64,000 nt of DNA from Neonectria sp. B-13. Taxonomy: Eukaryota > Ascomycota > Sordariomycetes > Hypocreales > Nectriaceae. The position numbers and the translations under genes were made by a program. Below are positions 34,208 through 47,030 of this stretch, in pieces. Numbering within the stretch: the stretch's first letter is position 1; the number at the start of each line of letters is the position of its first letter. The stretch is from the NCBI GenBank assembly GCA_002682825.1, contig NOKP01000013.1, forward strand, positions 1,143,351-1,207,350, read 5' to 3'. The notes beneath the pieces were generated by a model. It had not been told where the DNA came from and did no database searches. It was given only the letters and a program-made list of their open reading frames with translations.

Positions 34208-34500
34208 GGGTAGAAAAGAGGAGGTGAGCCGGCCTTTAAATTTTTTTTCTTCATTGGCAGGACAATGACACGAAAATTTTCTCCTTCCCCTCATTCACGC
34301 GGCTTTTTTATCTTTTTTTCATCTGTCCTGCCTGAATACGCGTTACCGTGATGAAGCTTCTCAAAGCAACGAGTGCCAAGGCCCAGACTCGAGCTTTGGC
34401 CTGGGCCTCTCTCCGAAGTAACTTATCCATCGCTACCAAATCTAGCCAGGGTCGGAAACGAGAAGGTCATTCTTCCACTACAACATAACCCCGCGCGCTA

Positions 34501-37500
34501 CAACGGGAATGCTTGTTAACCCAAGCCGGTGGCAAACCCCTCGATACTCGGTTCGGTTCGACGGCGGAACATGCTAAATGGGGGCTTATGATGGCATCCT
34601 CGGCGCCTCTCGAAGTTACCTGAGCTAGGGAGCAAATTAGGTGACAGAGCTGACTTGTGGTATGAAGGATGTCGTCAATTTGATGCCCGCTCCTGGGCTC
34701 TCACATCGCTCAGGGGAATCCCGGCTGGTTGAATCTGGCCAGGCTGGTTGCCGCCAGGACAATCATCCATTCCTTTGGTGCTTTCGGCCCCGTTGAGGAG
34801 CCGGGGCATGGCTGCTGGGCTTCCCAATTGAGGCGCACTCAACACCATGTTCATGGCATTTGCCACGGCTTGCTCGAGGAACGCGTACCTTGCATATTTG
34901 CACGCATCCTAAGGCAGATTGGCAAAGCGGGCACCAAGTCGCAGACTTCAGCCCAGGGAGCATTGGGTTGGGAAACAACGCATGTGCCATTGGCGTGCGA
35001 CATCAGCCTTCATTCTCCGACAATCGCCGTCTTGACGTTTCGAAATCGCCAGGCTAGCATAACAACCCAGACGACTCACACAGCACCCCTTCAACCGCTG
35101 CGTCAGGTTCGCGGGGATGCAAGCACGGGACATCATTGGTCAATTCCGGCCGTGCGATGCTCTTCACGAACACAGCCTGTACGAGTGCGACGTACCAAGC
35201 TACGAACGGCCAAGTGGCCTAGACAGCGGTTCGGTGTCGAGTAGATTCTAGCGTCTCGAATGTCGACCCGATAGTCGATCGCCTGGCCACAGTTCGAGGC
35301 CTCCGGGGTTACCAAGTGGTACCTCCGCCCGCCCCGGATTGTCAAGATGCCAGTGGGGAATGCAATCATGAGACTTGATGGCTGACAAGGACAAACTTCA
35401 AGGGGTTCATCCTGCCGTGTCTCGTGGTCTTCATTCGTCTCACCTCAGAAGCTTCTTACGCGCCCATTGCCACTGACTTGTGGAGTCTCCGTTGTCAAAA
35501 GCACCATCGGCATGGGGAGCATGGAGCAAGATTGAGTCGAGCAATTCGCCATGGCCAGAGGGTGATCAACACGGAAGTGCTGACGACCAACCATCTCCAG
35601 CCATGGCTCGGGGGACACGAATGATGACGCCGAAATCGGTTTGGCTCGCTGGCGACATCCAGCCGCATCCGTTGACAATGACGCGGGGTTGCATCGTTGG
35701 TTTCTCGACGAGCTCGGCCCCTGGTCTCAAGCCACCATTTTACTTGCTGATGAGGGGTCGGGTGGATATGGAGGCCATGTTGGAGCCCTGCACTTCCCAG
35801 AAACTACCAGCTGAAAAGGTTGTTGGTGGGAGGCAGTGAGAAATGGACATCGCCGAGCATCCAACCAGAGCCCAGCCTTGGCATCTATGTTATTGACGCG
35901 AACTGGTTCCCGCCAGGGGATATGTGTGGCTTGGATGCCAGAGTACAATCGGTCCTACCAACGGGTTAAGAATAGACTTGAGGTTGTCCAACACCATCGT
36001 GGTTTCCCCTGAGAGATGGAGCGTTTGAAACCTACGGGACGATAGTCAAGTGGCACAACATACTATCAAGCATCGTCTCAGGGTTGATGAAGATTCAATC
36101 TCGAATCAGACACCTTTCTCCCTGCACCCGCCCAGCAAAATCCCCATACTCCCGGATACTACCGGATGTCGACCCACTTATCTGAGTACTCTCCAGTCTC
36201 CAGACGCTTTGACCGAGGCCACGGGACGAGCAGAGAAGCATTGGTCTGGTTGACGAGGCCGGATGACAGTGGAAACGAACTCGGAGATCTGTACTGGCGG
36301 CATACGACTCAGCCGAGCAAGCAGGGCAATCCCTTGTTGATGCTCGCTGGTGCTTGCTGATGAGATTGAACCATGCTTCGTGGTTGGCTTGCAGCTCCGC
36401 CTGGCTTGCTTTTTGAGATAGCTGGCATTCCCAGGGCAGTCGACGTAGGCGATGCCGGACCCGTCTCAGACCCCTCTGCAGCGTTGTCACTGGATGGATC
36501 AGTGGCGCCTTGGGGAGATCCCTTGTCCAGCTGGCACCTGGCAGCTGCTAATTACATGGTATCCGAACTTCCACAAACAATCCCTAGGGGAGGAAAGGCC
36601 TCAATTGAGCGACGGAAGACAAGATTTCGCGATCTGGGTTTCGGACAGTTGTGACTGGGGGCCCTTGCTTAGAGCCCGGTTCGTGCGGCGGTCATACGTG
36701 CTAATCGCCCTGGTTCGTCACCACAATGCTTGTGAAGAGGCCAGCCGGCTAGGATCAACTGTGGGGTTCGTTCATGGGGCAAATGTCCGAACTGGGCAGG
36801 CGGCTGGAGACAGAAGGCCTCGTCGGTGTGAAGCTTTCGGGGTTGAGACTCGAGAGTGCTGGATCGCACAAGAGCGCCTGTTAGTGATCCTTCCGTGCCG
36901 TCGCGACAGAACAGACGCGGCGCGAGCTGTGCTAAAGTTCTATTCACCCGCCCGCTCCGGGCTCGGCGTGCTAAGGCTGCGTACGAGGCCTTGAATCGTA
37001 CGTTTTCTGGACGCCGGCTTGAGGGTAACGAATTCACTAGCGTAGGTTCGTTTGGGGTTGAGACAGCTCGAGCTTCTGCACCTTTCCGGGAGGAGTAATC
37101 AAGGTTATTACTGGGCATCGTCAACGGACTACGTCGTAGTTCGTACTAGAGTTACGGATGTGTTCGCGTGCCACGGCGCGACGCTTTTGTATCACTCGTC
37201 GCCGCAATCATGCCGTCTCTCGTGCTTGGACAACCTTAATTGGCACCTCCCCGAGGCTTTGAATAGAGGCTTGAATAGAGGCCTAGATCGGGCCTCGTCT
37301 GGTAGTTCCTGTCTGTGAATGCAAGCCACCGACGACGCAACACCGGGGTTGTGTTGGGTGCTTGATCGGTGGCGCACTTGATGCACTCAACGCGTTTGGC
37401 ACGCGTAGGGCTGCTGCTCACTGACACAATGAACCACGATGGCTTTTTATTGTTGACAAAGAATTGTTTTGATCAGGGAACAAGGTGGTCACCTGCAACT

Positions 37501-39774
37501 CCGGAGCTGCACGCCGCGCTGCATTAGCTTGGCCGTCTATTTGGTTCCGTCTGCACGTCAAACCTGATCTCGCAAGCTCGCCTCGCTCGGGCCTGGCACC
37601 TTCGCCACCAACAGAAGACGCAAACAGACCAGTTCGACGACGTCGGTGGGCAATTGCGGGAGATCGTTATCCAGGGCGACTAGGCCAAATTCCCCGATAG
37701 GAGCTCCAAGTTTCCTACCCCCCTCCTCAACGCGAGGCGCCAATGTTGGTTGCTTTCCGCCCAACTCCGTCAAAACCTTGCTTTGCGACGGGACGGATAT
37801 CCCTGGCTTCTCAGACGGTATCTTACTCCGAACGGAAGCCCAGCTGATAGGAAACACTTCTGGTGGAGCTGAAACCGATGCGTGGGGACTGAGGTGGCTT
37901 GCAATCAGCAATCTCCTGTTCGGACGTGCGAATACGTACGTGGCTACGTGCCAACAGACCCATCTTGCACCATGAGCTATCGCACGCCAAGGGACAAAGC
38001 GTTGATTTCAGCGAATTCATTGACGATTACAGTCTCCGTCTACCGCTGGGCCAAGAGCGAGCTTGTCTTGGAGCAGGGCCGGCACAGGCGCAATTTCGTT
38101 CCTCCGTCGGCTCTCTCAACAGGGCGCCCTGACACCCGGCTCAGCGGTGATGGGAGATCGCAGTCGTTTTGAGTGGCTGTAGATGCCGCACCTCATCTCG
38201 CTCACCCCGGACACCCATGCCTTGCCGTCCGTACATACGATGTACGAAGTAATACTGCTACTATGGACGGAAAGCGCTTCTACTGGCCACCCCCTGGCGA
38301 CGATGGGCGACGCTTTGATAGGGCTGGAACGGCGTGGGTGTCGACCAGGCAATGGGCAAACCCCCGAATACCTCGCCGATACTTCACCCATGGCGATTAC
38401 TATCAATCCGCGCGCAAGCAGTTCTTGACCTGAGCCGCGGTACGACTGTTACACATATGCCGCCAGCTGCGCGACCAAGGCCCCTGTCGAGGACCACCTC
38501 CCTGGGGAAACAAGGCCGGGAACTGGCAACCCGCCGTAATACGGCGCAGCTGAGGGAAAAGAAGGCGAATTAATTTGCTGCGTTCGGCCGGGGCAAGCGA
38601 GGGAGAGTGGGAGATGGGGATCGGACGGGTAACGGGTCGAACACGCCCCGGCCCGCAAAGCACGCCGAGATGACAAGTGACAGACAGTGTCCCCGTTCAG
38701 CCGCCTGTCGTGCCGTCCATCTACGTGCCAGTCCGCGTTTCTGAGGTGTTGATGTTTTATGGTGTCGTGTATTGTTGTGTATTGCGCCGTGCTATACCGC
38801 GACCGTCATGGGTACGAGATGAGGTGACTGGCGGGACTGACTTGACTTGGAAGGGACCGTTGCAGTCGTACACAACGACGACTCCCGTCGAGGCGCCCAG
38901 GGTTGAACGAGATGGAGGGTGACAAGGTGAGTGCAAGTGATGAACCAACAAGGGAAGGGAAGGGAAGGGGATGCTGGTGGTGGCAGCTTCTCAGCGCCGC
39001 AGCCTCAAACCGGTGGCCACCGACTGGGCGACCAATGCCCTGTCGACTCCTTGTGTTTTGGAAAATGCAATATATGCATGCTTTCAGCTTGGCCCTATCC
39101 TGCGGCCAACTTTCTCTCTAGGGGGTCGCGCGAATCGGAGGCCCGGAACCAAGTGACTGGTGCCGTTCATGCGCCTGGAGCAGGCTGTCGTGGCTCCAAT
39201 CGATCGCTGTATGAGTCCTCTGTCTATCTGCGGCGATGGTGATGATGCTCGCGCCTGGTGTTGACATATGCACCTTGTGCGTCTGTTTGGCCTCGTGATG
39301 CACCCAATCTCCCAAGGCTTCGGGCCTGCCAGCATGCGCGACGGAGTAGGTTATCTTCGTGCGTCTCCAATGGCCGCCCTGACAGCCCTACAAGCAGATC
39401 TGGCATCCTTCCCTGAAAGCTTTCATAGACGGTTGGCTATGTCCACTGTTCTCAAGTACTGGAAACCAGTTAAATAGGCTATCGGGTGATTTACAGAGGA
39501 TAACTGGATGTAGTCTAGCAACACTGAAAGGCGCGTTCACCTTTGTTTGCCATGCTCTAATACCAGAACGCACCTGCAAGGCCCTAGGGTCGATGGGGCT
39601 GTGTAGTTGCATTGCATACGATAGTGTTCTGCAAAAGGGATTTCAGCATTCGAGAATCAGGCGTGCTCCAAGCCGTGAGAAACTAAACGCCTCAAAGGAA
39701 CTTCTAAGATGTACGCTCCTAAATTTTACACAACATAAACGATTCCGGAGTCTGCCGACACTCTCAGCAATCCC
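34501..39774. other. Gene-free region, part 4 (3' of the TF-domain gene)
   Basis: No gene could be supported. Several overlapping frames of 75-180 residues exist (for example 36452-36994 plus, 36095-36490 minus, 37558-37911 minus) but none has a recognisable motif, and neighbouring frames do not join through plausible introns. A short tandem repeat is at 37255-37282, a GGGAA run near 38953-38970 and GTACGAAGT at 38242-38250. A diverged or lineage-specific gene here cannot be ruled out by eye. Confidence 0.45.
37255..37282. repeat. Short tandem repeat, TTGAATAGAGGC unit
   Basis: About two copies of a 12-bp TTGAATAGAGGC unit, with a partial GGCTT before the first. Confidence 0.7.
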
Positions 39775-42085
39775 TTACGGCCCATTAAGCCAGCTTAGGC
39801 TCGGCTCGTAATTGAACAACCCCATCATGGTGTTATCAGTCCACAGAGACGAGCTGTCCATGGCAAACTCGGTGAACGACGTTGCTGTCTGGTGTACGTC
39901 GCTGCTGTTGCTACCACGTGTGCCCAGGGAATAGTGCTGTTGCAGTATCGCACCATTCCCTAGGTGAGAAGTATCGAGAGTGAAGAGCGTGTTGGCTCTT
40001 GAATTAGCTGTGGCCCCGGAAGGCGGTGTCCCATATGGTCTATAGGTTGTTGCTGCTTGCAGCACACCACCAGGTGACTGAAAAGAAGGACTGCAGAGCT
40101 CAACCAGCTTGGAGCAAAGCTCATATAGTCGTTTGACCGCCTTGTTTCCAGCGGTGTATGGAGCGAGCCCATCGGCAACCCTTTGTATTAATTGGAAGTC
40201 CTGCGCGGAGGATGTGCTTACGACGTTGCAGAAGACAACGAAGAAAGGGCACAGCGGATAGGCATGTATCGTCCTAAGCGATCGAGACAGTTAACCAGGG
40301 GGCCCGAAAGACATACATCACACTGGGACTCACCAGGCAAGGAAAGATGGATAGTCCTCCTTGACCGCACCATAGTGTTGGCGTGATTCCACCTCCTGCA
40401 ACGTAGACAGCGCACGGAGTGCATCGCGAGCCGAAGTCAAGCACCTCTGACGGGTGTCTGGGTCAGAAGCGACGCAGGGACTCAGTCGCAGGATTGTGGT
40501 GTCGAGAGAGAAATAAGCAAAATCCAGGGAGAGTATCATAACCCGGACGCCATCTGGAAGTGTTTGCCGTGCCTATAGTAGTTAGAGACCCGTTCATGTG
40601 GCAGACGAGACGACTGACGTTGTTGATCTTGACCAATATGCCACTCATGCGGTGCTGGATGGCCGCGATTGACGGTCCGGCTTCAATGCAATCTACGCTT
40701 CCCTTCCGTCGGTTCGAGTCTCTCCAAGATAGAACCATATCTTGGATACATGCAAAATCCACCAGGAGGTCGGCGATCACAACCAGTTGATCAGACAAGT
40801 CCGGATGCGACAGCCACGCCCTGTTGACATCCAGATTTGGCAGTGACGGCGGCCGTCCGAGATGCATTGAGAGAAGCCTATCCATAATAAAGCACCAGAA
40901 TATGCAGCTCTGGGTCTCATACTCCTCTTCCGTCTTTGGGGCATTTGCCGAGTTCTCTGCCTTGTGGTAGCCAAGGGCGACCAGGACACGGCTGGCGTAA
41001 GCGACGAGATTCCAGCTCCTGGATGTGTCGCCGATGATGTGCGCGAATATACACTTGAGTCGTTAGCTACGGTGTAGTAGTGTCAAAGGAGTGAGATGTC
41101 CTTACGCCAGCGACCAGAGCTTGGCAGAGTCCAATAGTCGGCTGGGCCATCATGCTTATGCTGCTCAAGGCTTGCAGCGTAAGATCGCGATATCTGTTCC
41201 GGGAAGACCTGATGTGCTCCTTTAATAGTACATCGCCATCGTCCAAAGCTCGCCACATGCTAAACAAGATGTAGGTCTTGAAACAGACGCAGACCCGATA
41301 CTCGACTACAGCTTGGCCGCTCACTGTGCCGTCGACAAGGGCGATGGCCATCCTCTCCAGAGTCCTGGGGAGGACATGGTCTGGGAACTGGTACTTGTTT
41401 GTGCTTGCGGAAGCGCTCAATACCTCTAGCAGCATTGTTAGAACATGGTTAAGAAACGCCTCTTCGGGGATCTCACCTCGAACCAACAAGAACAGTGCTT
41501 CTGGAGCAAATGGAGGCAGAGATGATGGACTGATCGCGCATGCTGTCTCATCTACCGCCACGGCTTCGTTAGATCGATGAGAAACCCGGTTCACAAACCA
41601 CAGCGCAGCTTCCAGAATATTCCGCCTGTTACGCAAGAGGTCTCTACTCTGGTCGAGCTCGAATTTGATGAACTCGGACGCCTCTGCGTCGACCGAGTCG
41701 GAACTGGCAGTTGGCGCTGGCTTCTGTTTGTGCGGACGATGCAGCCCGGCGCAATCGTCGGCTTCCAGCTCTCGCTTCACGCCTCGATAGTTGCTTGCAG
41801 GCGGAGAGATATGGGCTGCGTTTGCTGGTATCGCCATCTCATTGTGACCTACCAAGAGCATCGCACCAGCGCCATAGTCGCCTGACACCGGGCTCACTGT
41901 CGTAGACGGCGATGCCTGGCTGTATTTCTGGGGAGGGGGAACTAAAGCAGGATTCTCCGGCAATGTCGGCCGTTTTCCCGTCGCTTTGACACGTCGTTGG
42001 CTGTGGTATCTTGGTGTTGGCGTACATTGGAGTTGGGCGGTGGTATTTCCACTCACCCTTCAAATGCTCTAGGATGGTGAACCAT
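39775..42085 (-). CDS. Fungal transcription-factor-domain protein without visible zinc cluster
   Basis: Five exons (42085-42057, 42000-41106, 41053-40619, 40572-40334, 40273-39775) with 45-60-nt introns give 698 residues. All frames close. The central part is the fungal-specific transcription factor (middle homology) domain: SWNLVAYASRVLVALGYH, then SCIFWCFIMDRLLSMHLGRP and the following helical region. The N-terminal ~120 residues are basic/Pro-rich (QRRVKATGKRP) and resemble the linker that normally follows a Zn2Cys6 cluster. No CX2CX6C pattern is seen in any upstream minus-strand frame to ~42400. The start (ATG 42085) is therefore uncertain, and a missing upstream exon is possible. If the model is complete, the protein may act as a regulator that does not itself bind DNA. 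The target pathway is unknown. Confidence 0.8.
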
Positions 42086-43194
42086 CTTGGACCCGCGTAT
42101 GGATGAGCCCGGCGCGGATGCAGTTCTCACGATGATGTCGTCTACCGCGTCTCGCTCTGTGCAAGTAATATCGGGAGAATGGCGGTTTAGGAAGAGTATA
42201 CAAGGACCGAGGTTCAACTTGAAAGCCGGCAGTATCGGCTGTTCCAAAGGAAACGAGGTGGCTGCAACATGAATCAAACTGAAAACTCTTCACGAACCTG
42301 GATGCGCCACAAGGCCAACCCCCACAAACCATCATCCAAATCGCGGGATTTGTTTTCCTTTGTCATCTCGAGGATCTAAGGCAAGTCCGGATGACGCTGG
42401 TGTCAGATAGAGTTGCAACCATCTCTACCACGCTATCAGACTTTCAGTAGCGTTACACCCATCGCCCGCACCTGATACATCGCCACACTCTAAAAACGGA
42501 CGCGAAGACGGACATAAAATGGAGATACCGTTGGCCTTCGAATAAACCTACATGTGCGGTTGATGTAACGTGCAGGTAGACTATATAGGCAAGGTAACAG
42601 GCAATACTACTTTGACATCTACACTATTTCGATTAGCTCCCTCAAGTCCAAATCAGATAGGTCCAAAGTTTCAGGCAAGTTATGTGCAGCATTAATCGAA
42701 AGTTGCAAGGACGCAATCCTCTGGCTTAGCAGAGTTAACATGTCTCTTCATCTTCCGACGATCAGTCGTCCGACGATCCAAGGGAACGCTTTATTCAATA
42801 CAAAACACCTGCTCTGTAAAGTCTATGAAACCTGGTGCCCATGTCCAGGAACATATATCATATATCTGTCTTGCCGCTCCATATGTTCGCTCGTTGCCTA
42901 AGGTCTCCATCCGGCCGTTTTTACTTCCCATCGTCCCCTCGTCCCGTTATTCTGGGACGACCCAGAGCGTATCATAATATCCATGCGCTCGCGTCTATCT
43001 AGACGAATGTGTCAAATATGCGCACAAATCAAAAGCAACCGCTCAGACGTCCAACAAGACAGGATTAAAGGTGTATGTCGCCGCGTAAACCCTCAAATCA
43101 GTTGCAAAGGCAACTGACTGATGCTGAAAAGGATGGAAGCCGTGTCCTGCCTCCCTCCCGACAATAACATGGCATTGCCTCTAATCATCATATC
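42086..43194. other. Intergenic region between TF-domain gene and HSF1
   Basis: Promoter of the transcription-factor-domain gene and 3' flank of HSF1 (both minus). The first ~250 bases contain open minus-strand frames that could include a further 5' exon of the transcription-factor gene. No Cys-rich zinc cluster is visible in them. Confidence 0.5.
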
Positions 43195-45539
43195 TCAGCC
43201 CACACGCTGTCGCTTAATACCACGATCGGAGCTGCCATCATATCCCAAGTCACCCCGAGGGATCTCTTCAGTGCCAGCTGGACTTGGCGTGTTGGTGATG
43301 CCACCCCCACCAAGGTCCCGGCTTGGTCTCAGCAAGTGGTTTGGGTCCGGGTCAAGGGTGAAGTTAAAATCGTTGCCGTCGCCACCAAAAGTGCTATCGT
43401 TGAGGAATGCGTTGCTGTCAAAGTATTGATCGAGGTCTACCGGGGGAGGGTCAAAGTAGGCCTCGGCGTTTTCGCCAAGACCAGGGATGTGCCCAGAGGG
43501 GCTGAGAGGCCCGAGCAGCGAACCCAGCTCGCTAATCTTGGCATCTTGCTCGCTTTGTAGGCGTTGGAGCTGTTCTAGGTCAACCTGGTTCGAGCCAATC
43601 TGGTGCAAAGAGGGTGGCGCCATTGGGGACTGCATGATGGGTGATAGCGACGGTGCAGGGTTGGTTTCGACCGGGGGCGGAGAAACCGAAGTTGAGGGCA
43701 TCGGCGGCAGGTCCATAGAAGGGTTGGAGGTGACGGGAATAGGCCGGGACGAGGACCCAGACGAGGATTGGCCCGCCATGAAGTTGACCAGCTTGCTTCT
43801 TTGGTCATTGTTTAGAGTGTTCGGCGCGTTAGCCACAAGCTCAGCGGCCTCTGGGAGATCTAGTCCGTGGGCGTTGGTTGCATTGTGGTCGTTGATGATT
43901 TTCATCATCCGCTCGTGAGGATTTGCCTCCAGCTCCTGGCGAAGACTTGGGGAAGCTGTGTCTGATGGGGAACCTTCGACAAGCTCCGTGACATGGCCCA
44001 TCTCAGGGTTGTGGTGAGCGACAGGTTGATACGTACTGCCCGCCGTAGAAGATGGAGTCCTGGATTGGGTTCGATTGTTTTGGTGCTGGTTTTGCTGGTG
44101 CTGGTTTTGCTGATGCTGGTTTTGCTGGTGCTGATTCTGGTTCTGGTTCTGGTTCTGGTTCTGATTGGGGATGGGTGGAAGTAATCCACGCGACTTCTTA
44201 TGGGTTGTCCCAAACGATGCCGTCGGGTCCATCTGCGATTGGATGAAATCCCCCAGATCGATGACGCTGCTGTGCTGCGCAGGCTGCTGTCCTTGACTCG
44301 AAATCATGCTCGAGATGATGTCACTGACATTCTGCGTGTTCCCCTGGTCCTCCAGCGTCTTCCTGAAAACGTTGGCAAGAAAGTTGAGAATGGCGTTGAT
44401 CGAGTTCTGGTGTCGGTCGTGCTGGTTCTGGAACATGACGGCCTGGCTGTACAGATCGTTGTTGTTCCGCTGTAGCCGATTAATGGCATTGAGGATCAGC
44501 TTTTGTTGGTCGCGCACCTTGTTCAGTTCCTCTCGTATGACAACCATCTCCTTCTTTGGCGCTGCCTGAGATTCTGCAGCGGGCAAAGACCGTCCCGTCG
44601 GAATGTTGGAGGTGTTGAGCCCTTGACCAAGCACCTCCTCAGGTCCTACGTCGTCCTCGCTGTCATTTTCTCCATCGCCGCTCTTGTTGCCCTTCTTGGC
44701 CTTGCTTCCGCCCTTGGGCTTGTTAATCAACCACAGCAAGTTGGGGTGGCCTCGCCTGAAATACGGGTTGGAATATTCGCTGGGGCTTTTGTTCTTGCGC
44801 TCGCTTGCCCGCATCGAGTTATCCGAAAGTCCCACGCGCTTGTGGAAGCCGTACATGTTGAGTTGTCTCACAAAAGATGCATAGTTGTTGTGCTTAAACA
44901 GCTCTGGAATTAGAGTTTTGGCGAATTCATCTTCATCAAGAACGATGAAAGAGTCGCCCTTCTCTGACCATCGAATCAACTCTTCGTTCTTGCGCTCCTC
45001 CAGAAAACTAAACTCGTTAGAGGGTGAAGGTGGTGAATTCGCCGGGGTACAGCTTACCTGCTTAGTTTCTGCACAAATGGAGGAATCTGTTTGCGCTTCG
45101 CTTGGGACTCCCTCTTGGCCTTCTGAGCCATGTCCTCCAACAAATCGAGATTTTCCTGTTCCGTCATGGTCTCGGCGGGGCTTTGTTGGAGGAGCGAGTT
45201 CTCGTCCCCAACAAAATTACCCCATGGGTCAGTAGAACCATCGAAATTCGTCCGCGGGTTAGTTGGCACCAGAGCCTGATTCATCTGTCGCCGAGCGAGG
45301 GTGTTGGAGGGCGTGGGAACCGCTTGGGGATACTGTGGTTGGTTCGGCACCAGCCCGTATGCGTTGCCAGCATGCGCGTTGGCGTCGACAAACGCATTCG
45401 CATCACCCATACCGTTCCATCGCAACATCTGATCCCCCGCTCCGTTCCCTGGCGCGTACGGCTGCTGCATCTGCTGCGGGATCGGCACTATCGGCGCCGC
45501 ACCAGGAGCTCCTCGTTTTCTGGGATTCGGTGCCGACAT
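43195..45539 (-). CDS. HSF1: Heat shock transcription factor Hsf1
   Basis: Two exons (45539-45058 and 45007-43195) around a 50-nt GTAAGC..TAG intron inside the DNA-binding domain give 764 residues. The start MSAPNPRKRGAP is the first ATG followed by a typical low-complexity N-terminus. Residues ~153-258 form the HSF DNA-binding domain: PPFVQKLSSFLEERKNEELI, FKHNNYASFVRQLNMYGFHK and PYFRRGHPNLLWLINKPK. An HR-A/B coiled coil for trimerisation follows (~316-384, REELNKVRDQQKLILNAINR). Residues ~440-475 are an Asn/Gln/His tract encoded by tandem DNA repeats. The C-terminus is disordered with acidic and hydrophobic activation-like segments. It activates chaperone genes through nGAAn elements. The binding domain is clearly Hsf1 rather than Sfl1 or Skn7. 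Confidence 0.95.
44068..44167. repeat. Coding tandem repeat in HSF1 (NQ and HQQNQ units)
   Basis: About 100 bases with two adjacent arrays: ~15-bp units encoding HQQNQ (about four copies) and 6-bp units encoding NQ (about five copies). Repeat lengths are multiples of three, so changes in copy number keep the HSF1 frame. Confidence 0.88.
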
Positions 45540-47030
45540 AGGGAAGGACCTGGGCGAACCAAGGTACGCTCTCTCAATGAGAGCTGTGGGGTGTGATTGA
45601 AAGTGGGTAGGCTCGTTATCGATGCCTGGTATCGGTGTGTCGTGATTTGAGGCTACGATGGGTTTGCTGCCTCTCGAGTGTTCTGGCGTCAACTCAAGTC
45701 GGGTCGCAAATTTTGCCGAGGCGAGGTGCGAAAGTCGGGTAGGTGCGATAGAAGGTGCGAATGAATGCTTCAGCGATCGCAGTGCGGAAAACCGGTCCTC
45801 GGTCGCGTCTCTGTCGGGTATCGAATGGTCGCTGGGATGTCTCGGGAAGGAGGGGATTCGTTTCGTGGATGAAATGGTACTCAGAAACAATCCTGCGCGC
45901 GTAGGAGGTGAAACCCGGCTGCTTATCGTTGTTCAACCAACAGGCGAAAGACTGGAGAAGCCTGCGTTTGGCGGAGTAGGGAGAGGCGGGATCGCGGAGA
46001 AAGAGAGAGCCAAGTGTAAGAGATGGCCGACACTTTAAATCGACAATGTGACTGTTCGTGTTATGGGCTTTTTATCGAGGTGACGGGTAAGGCGGCGATG
46101 CGGCGGGCGAGCAGGCAACCCAGGCGTTTGGGTGCGCGAACGAGCCTGGCGAACAGGCTGCGGGTGCTGAGGCTGGCTAATTCGGGGCGGTGGTGCCTCG
46201 AAAAGTGTCTTGATCAGGTGTGGAATGAGTCGTCGGACGAGAGACCCATTTCTGGTGCGCAAGAGAACGTGCGACGAGGCGATGCGCAAACCGGAGATGG
46301 CGGGAGCAGGCGGCGCCGGTGAAATCGGTCGAGGTGGTGATGATGAACTCGGAGTTGGCGGTCGCAGAGGCTGAGGGCCCGCCGGAGCATTTGGGGCGGG
46401 CGAAGATCAATTGTCGAATCCTGACTGGCCAATCAGGGCGCCTGGCGACACACGATGCCAGGATGTTTCCACGTGACGATAAGATAACACATTAAACACG
46501 TCTTTATCGGCCCCTCAGATACTTCACCAAAGTTAATGCAGATTAGTGGAGACTTCTTTAACCTAGGCTAAGGACTAACTAAGGCAGGCCGTAAAGCCGG
46601 AAACCGTGAACTCAGCTACTTCGTACAGAGAGAACACACCGCAGTAGAGTATCTACTCAGCTTAACTTTATTTCCCCTTATCTTCATCATGATAGAGACT
46701 CGGTAAACCGCGGACAAAACCCTGTTTGTCACACTTGGTTGTCTCACTCTCTCGGGAAATTACCCTGCGAACTCTTCTCCAACAAAGCAATTGTGAAGCG
46801 TGTGCGTCATCACATTGTCAGTGTGGAGAAACAATCAGAACAATGTCACGTCAGAAAACGGACATAGACATCACAATCAACCCAAGGTGCAATATGAACC
46901 ATGGTTACTCCGTACATTCTGCTGGGTATCACAGCTTCTCTCCATTGTCATGTCATCGACCACCAATAACAATCTTGTACAGCTCCTACAATACAGGCAT
47001 TATGCATACAACCAACAACTATCCCGGCCT
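45540..47030. other. Intergenic region upstream of HSF1
   Basis: Leader and promoter of HSF1 (minus), then the 3' flank of CWC27 (minus). The frame continuing upstream of the HSF1 ATG to 45890 has no conserved content and is taken as leader. ACTTCGTAC occurs at 46618-46626 and TTACTCCGTAC at 46905-46915. No gene is supported. Confidence 0.55.

Larger units (their letters stand above)
31001..34500. other. Gene-free region, part 3
   Basis: No supported gene. The region contains a TGCC microsatellite (31520-31542), a CCGCCT run near 32610, a 20-bp near-perfect palindrome (33843-33862) and an 11-bp tandem repeat (34173-34207). The frames at 32393-33031 (minus) and 33374-33766 (minus) lack motifs and are Arg/Pro/Ser-rich, as expected of GC-rich non-coding DNA. 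Confidence 0.5.

Noticed and set aside
40695..40730. Possible tRNA T-arm (GGTTCGAGTC)
   Set aside because: It lies inside an exon of the transcription-factor-domain gene, and no acceptor stem or anticodon arm can be folded around it.
45540..45890. N-terminal extension of HSF1 to 45890
   Set aside because: The frame is open but lacks conserved content, and MSAPNPRKRG fits a normal start.
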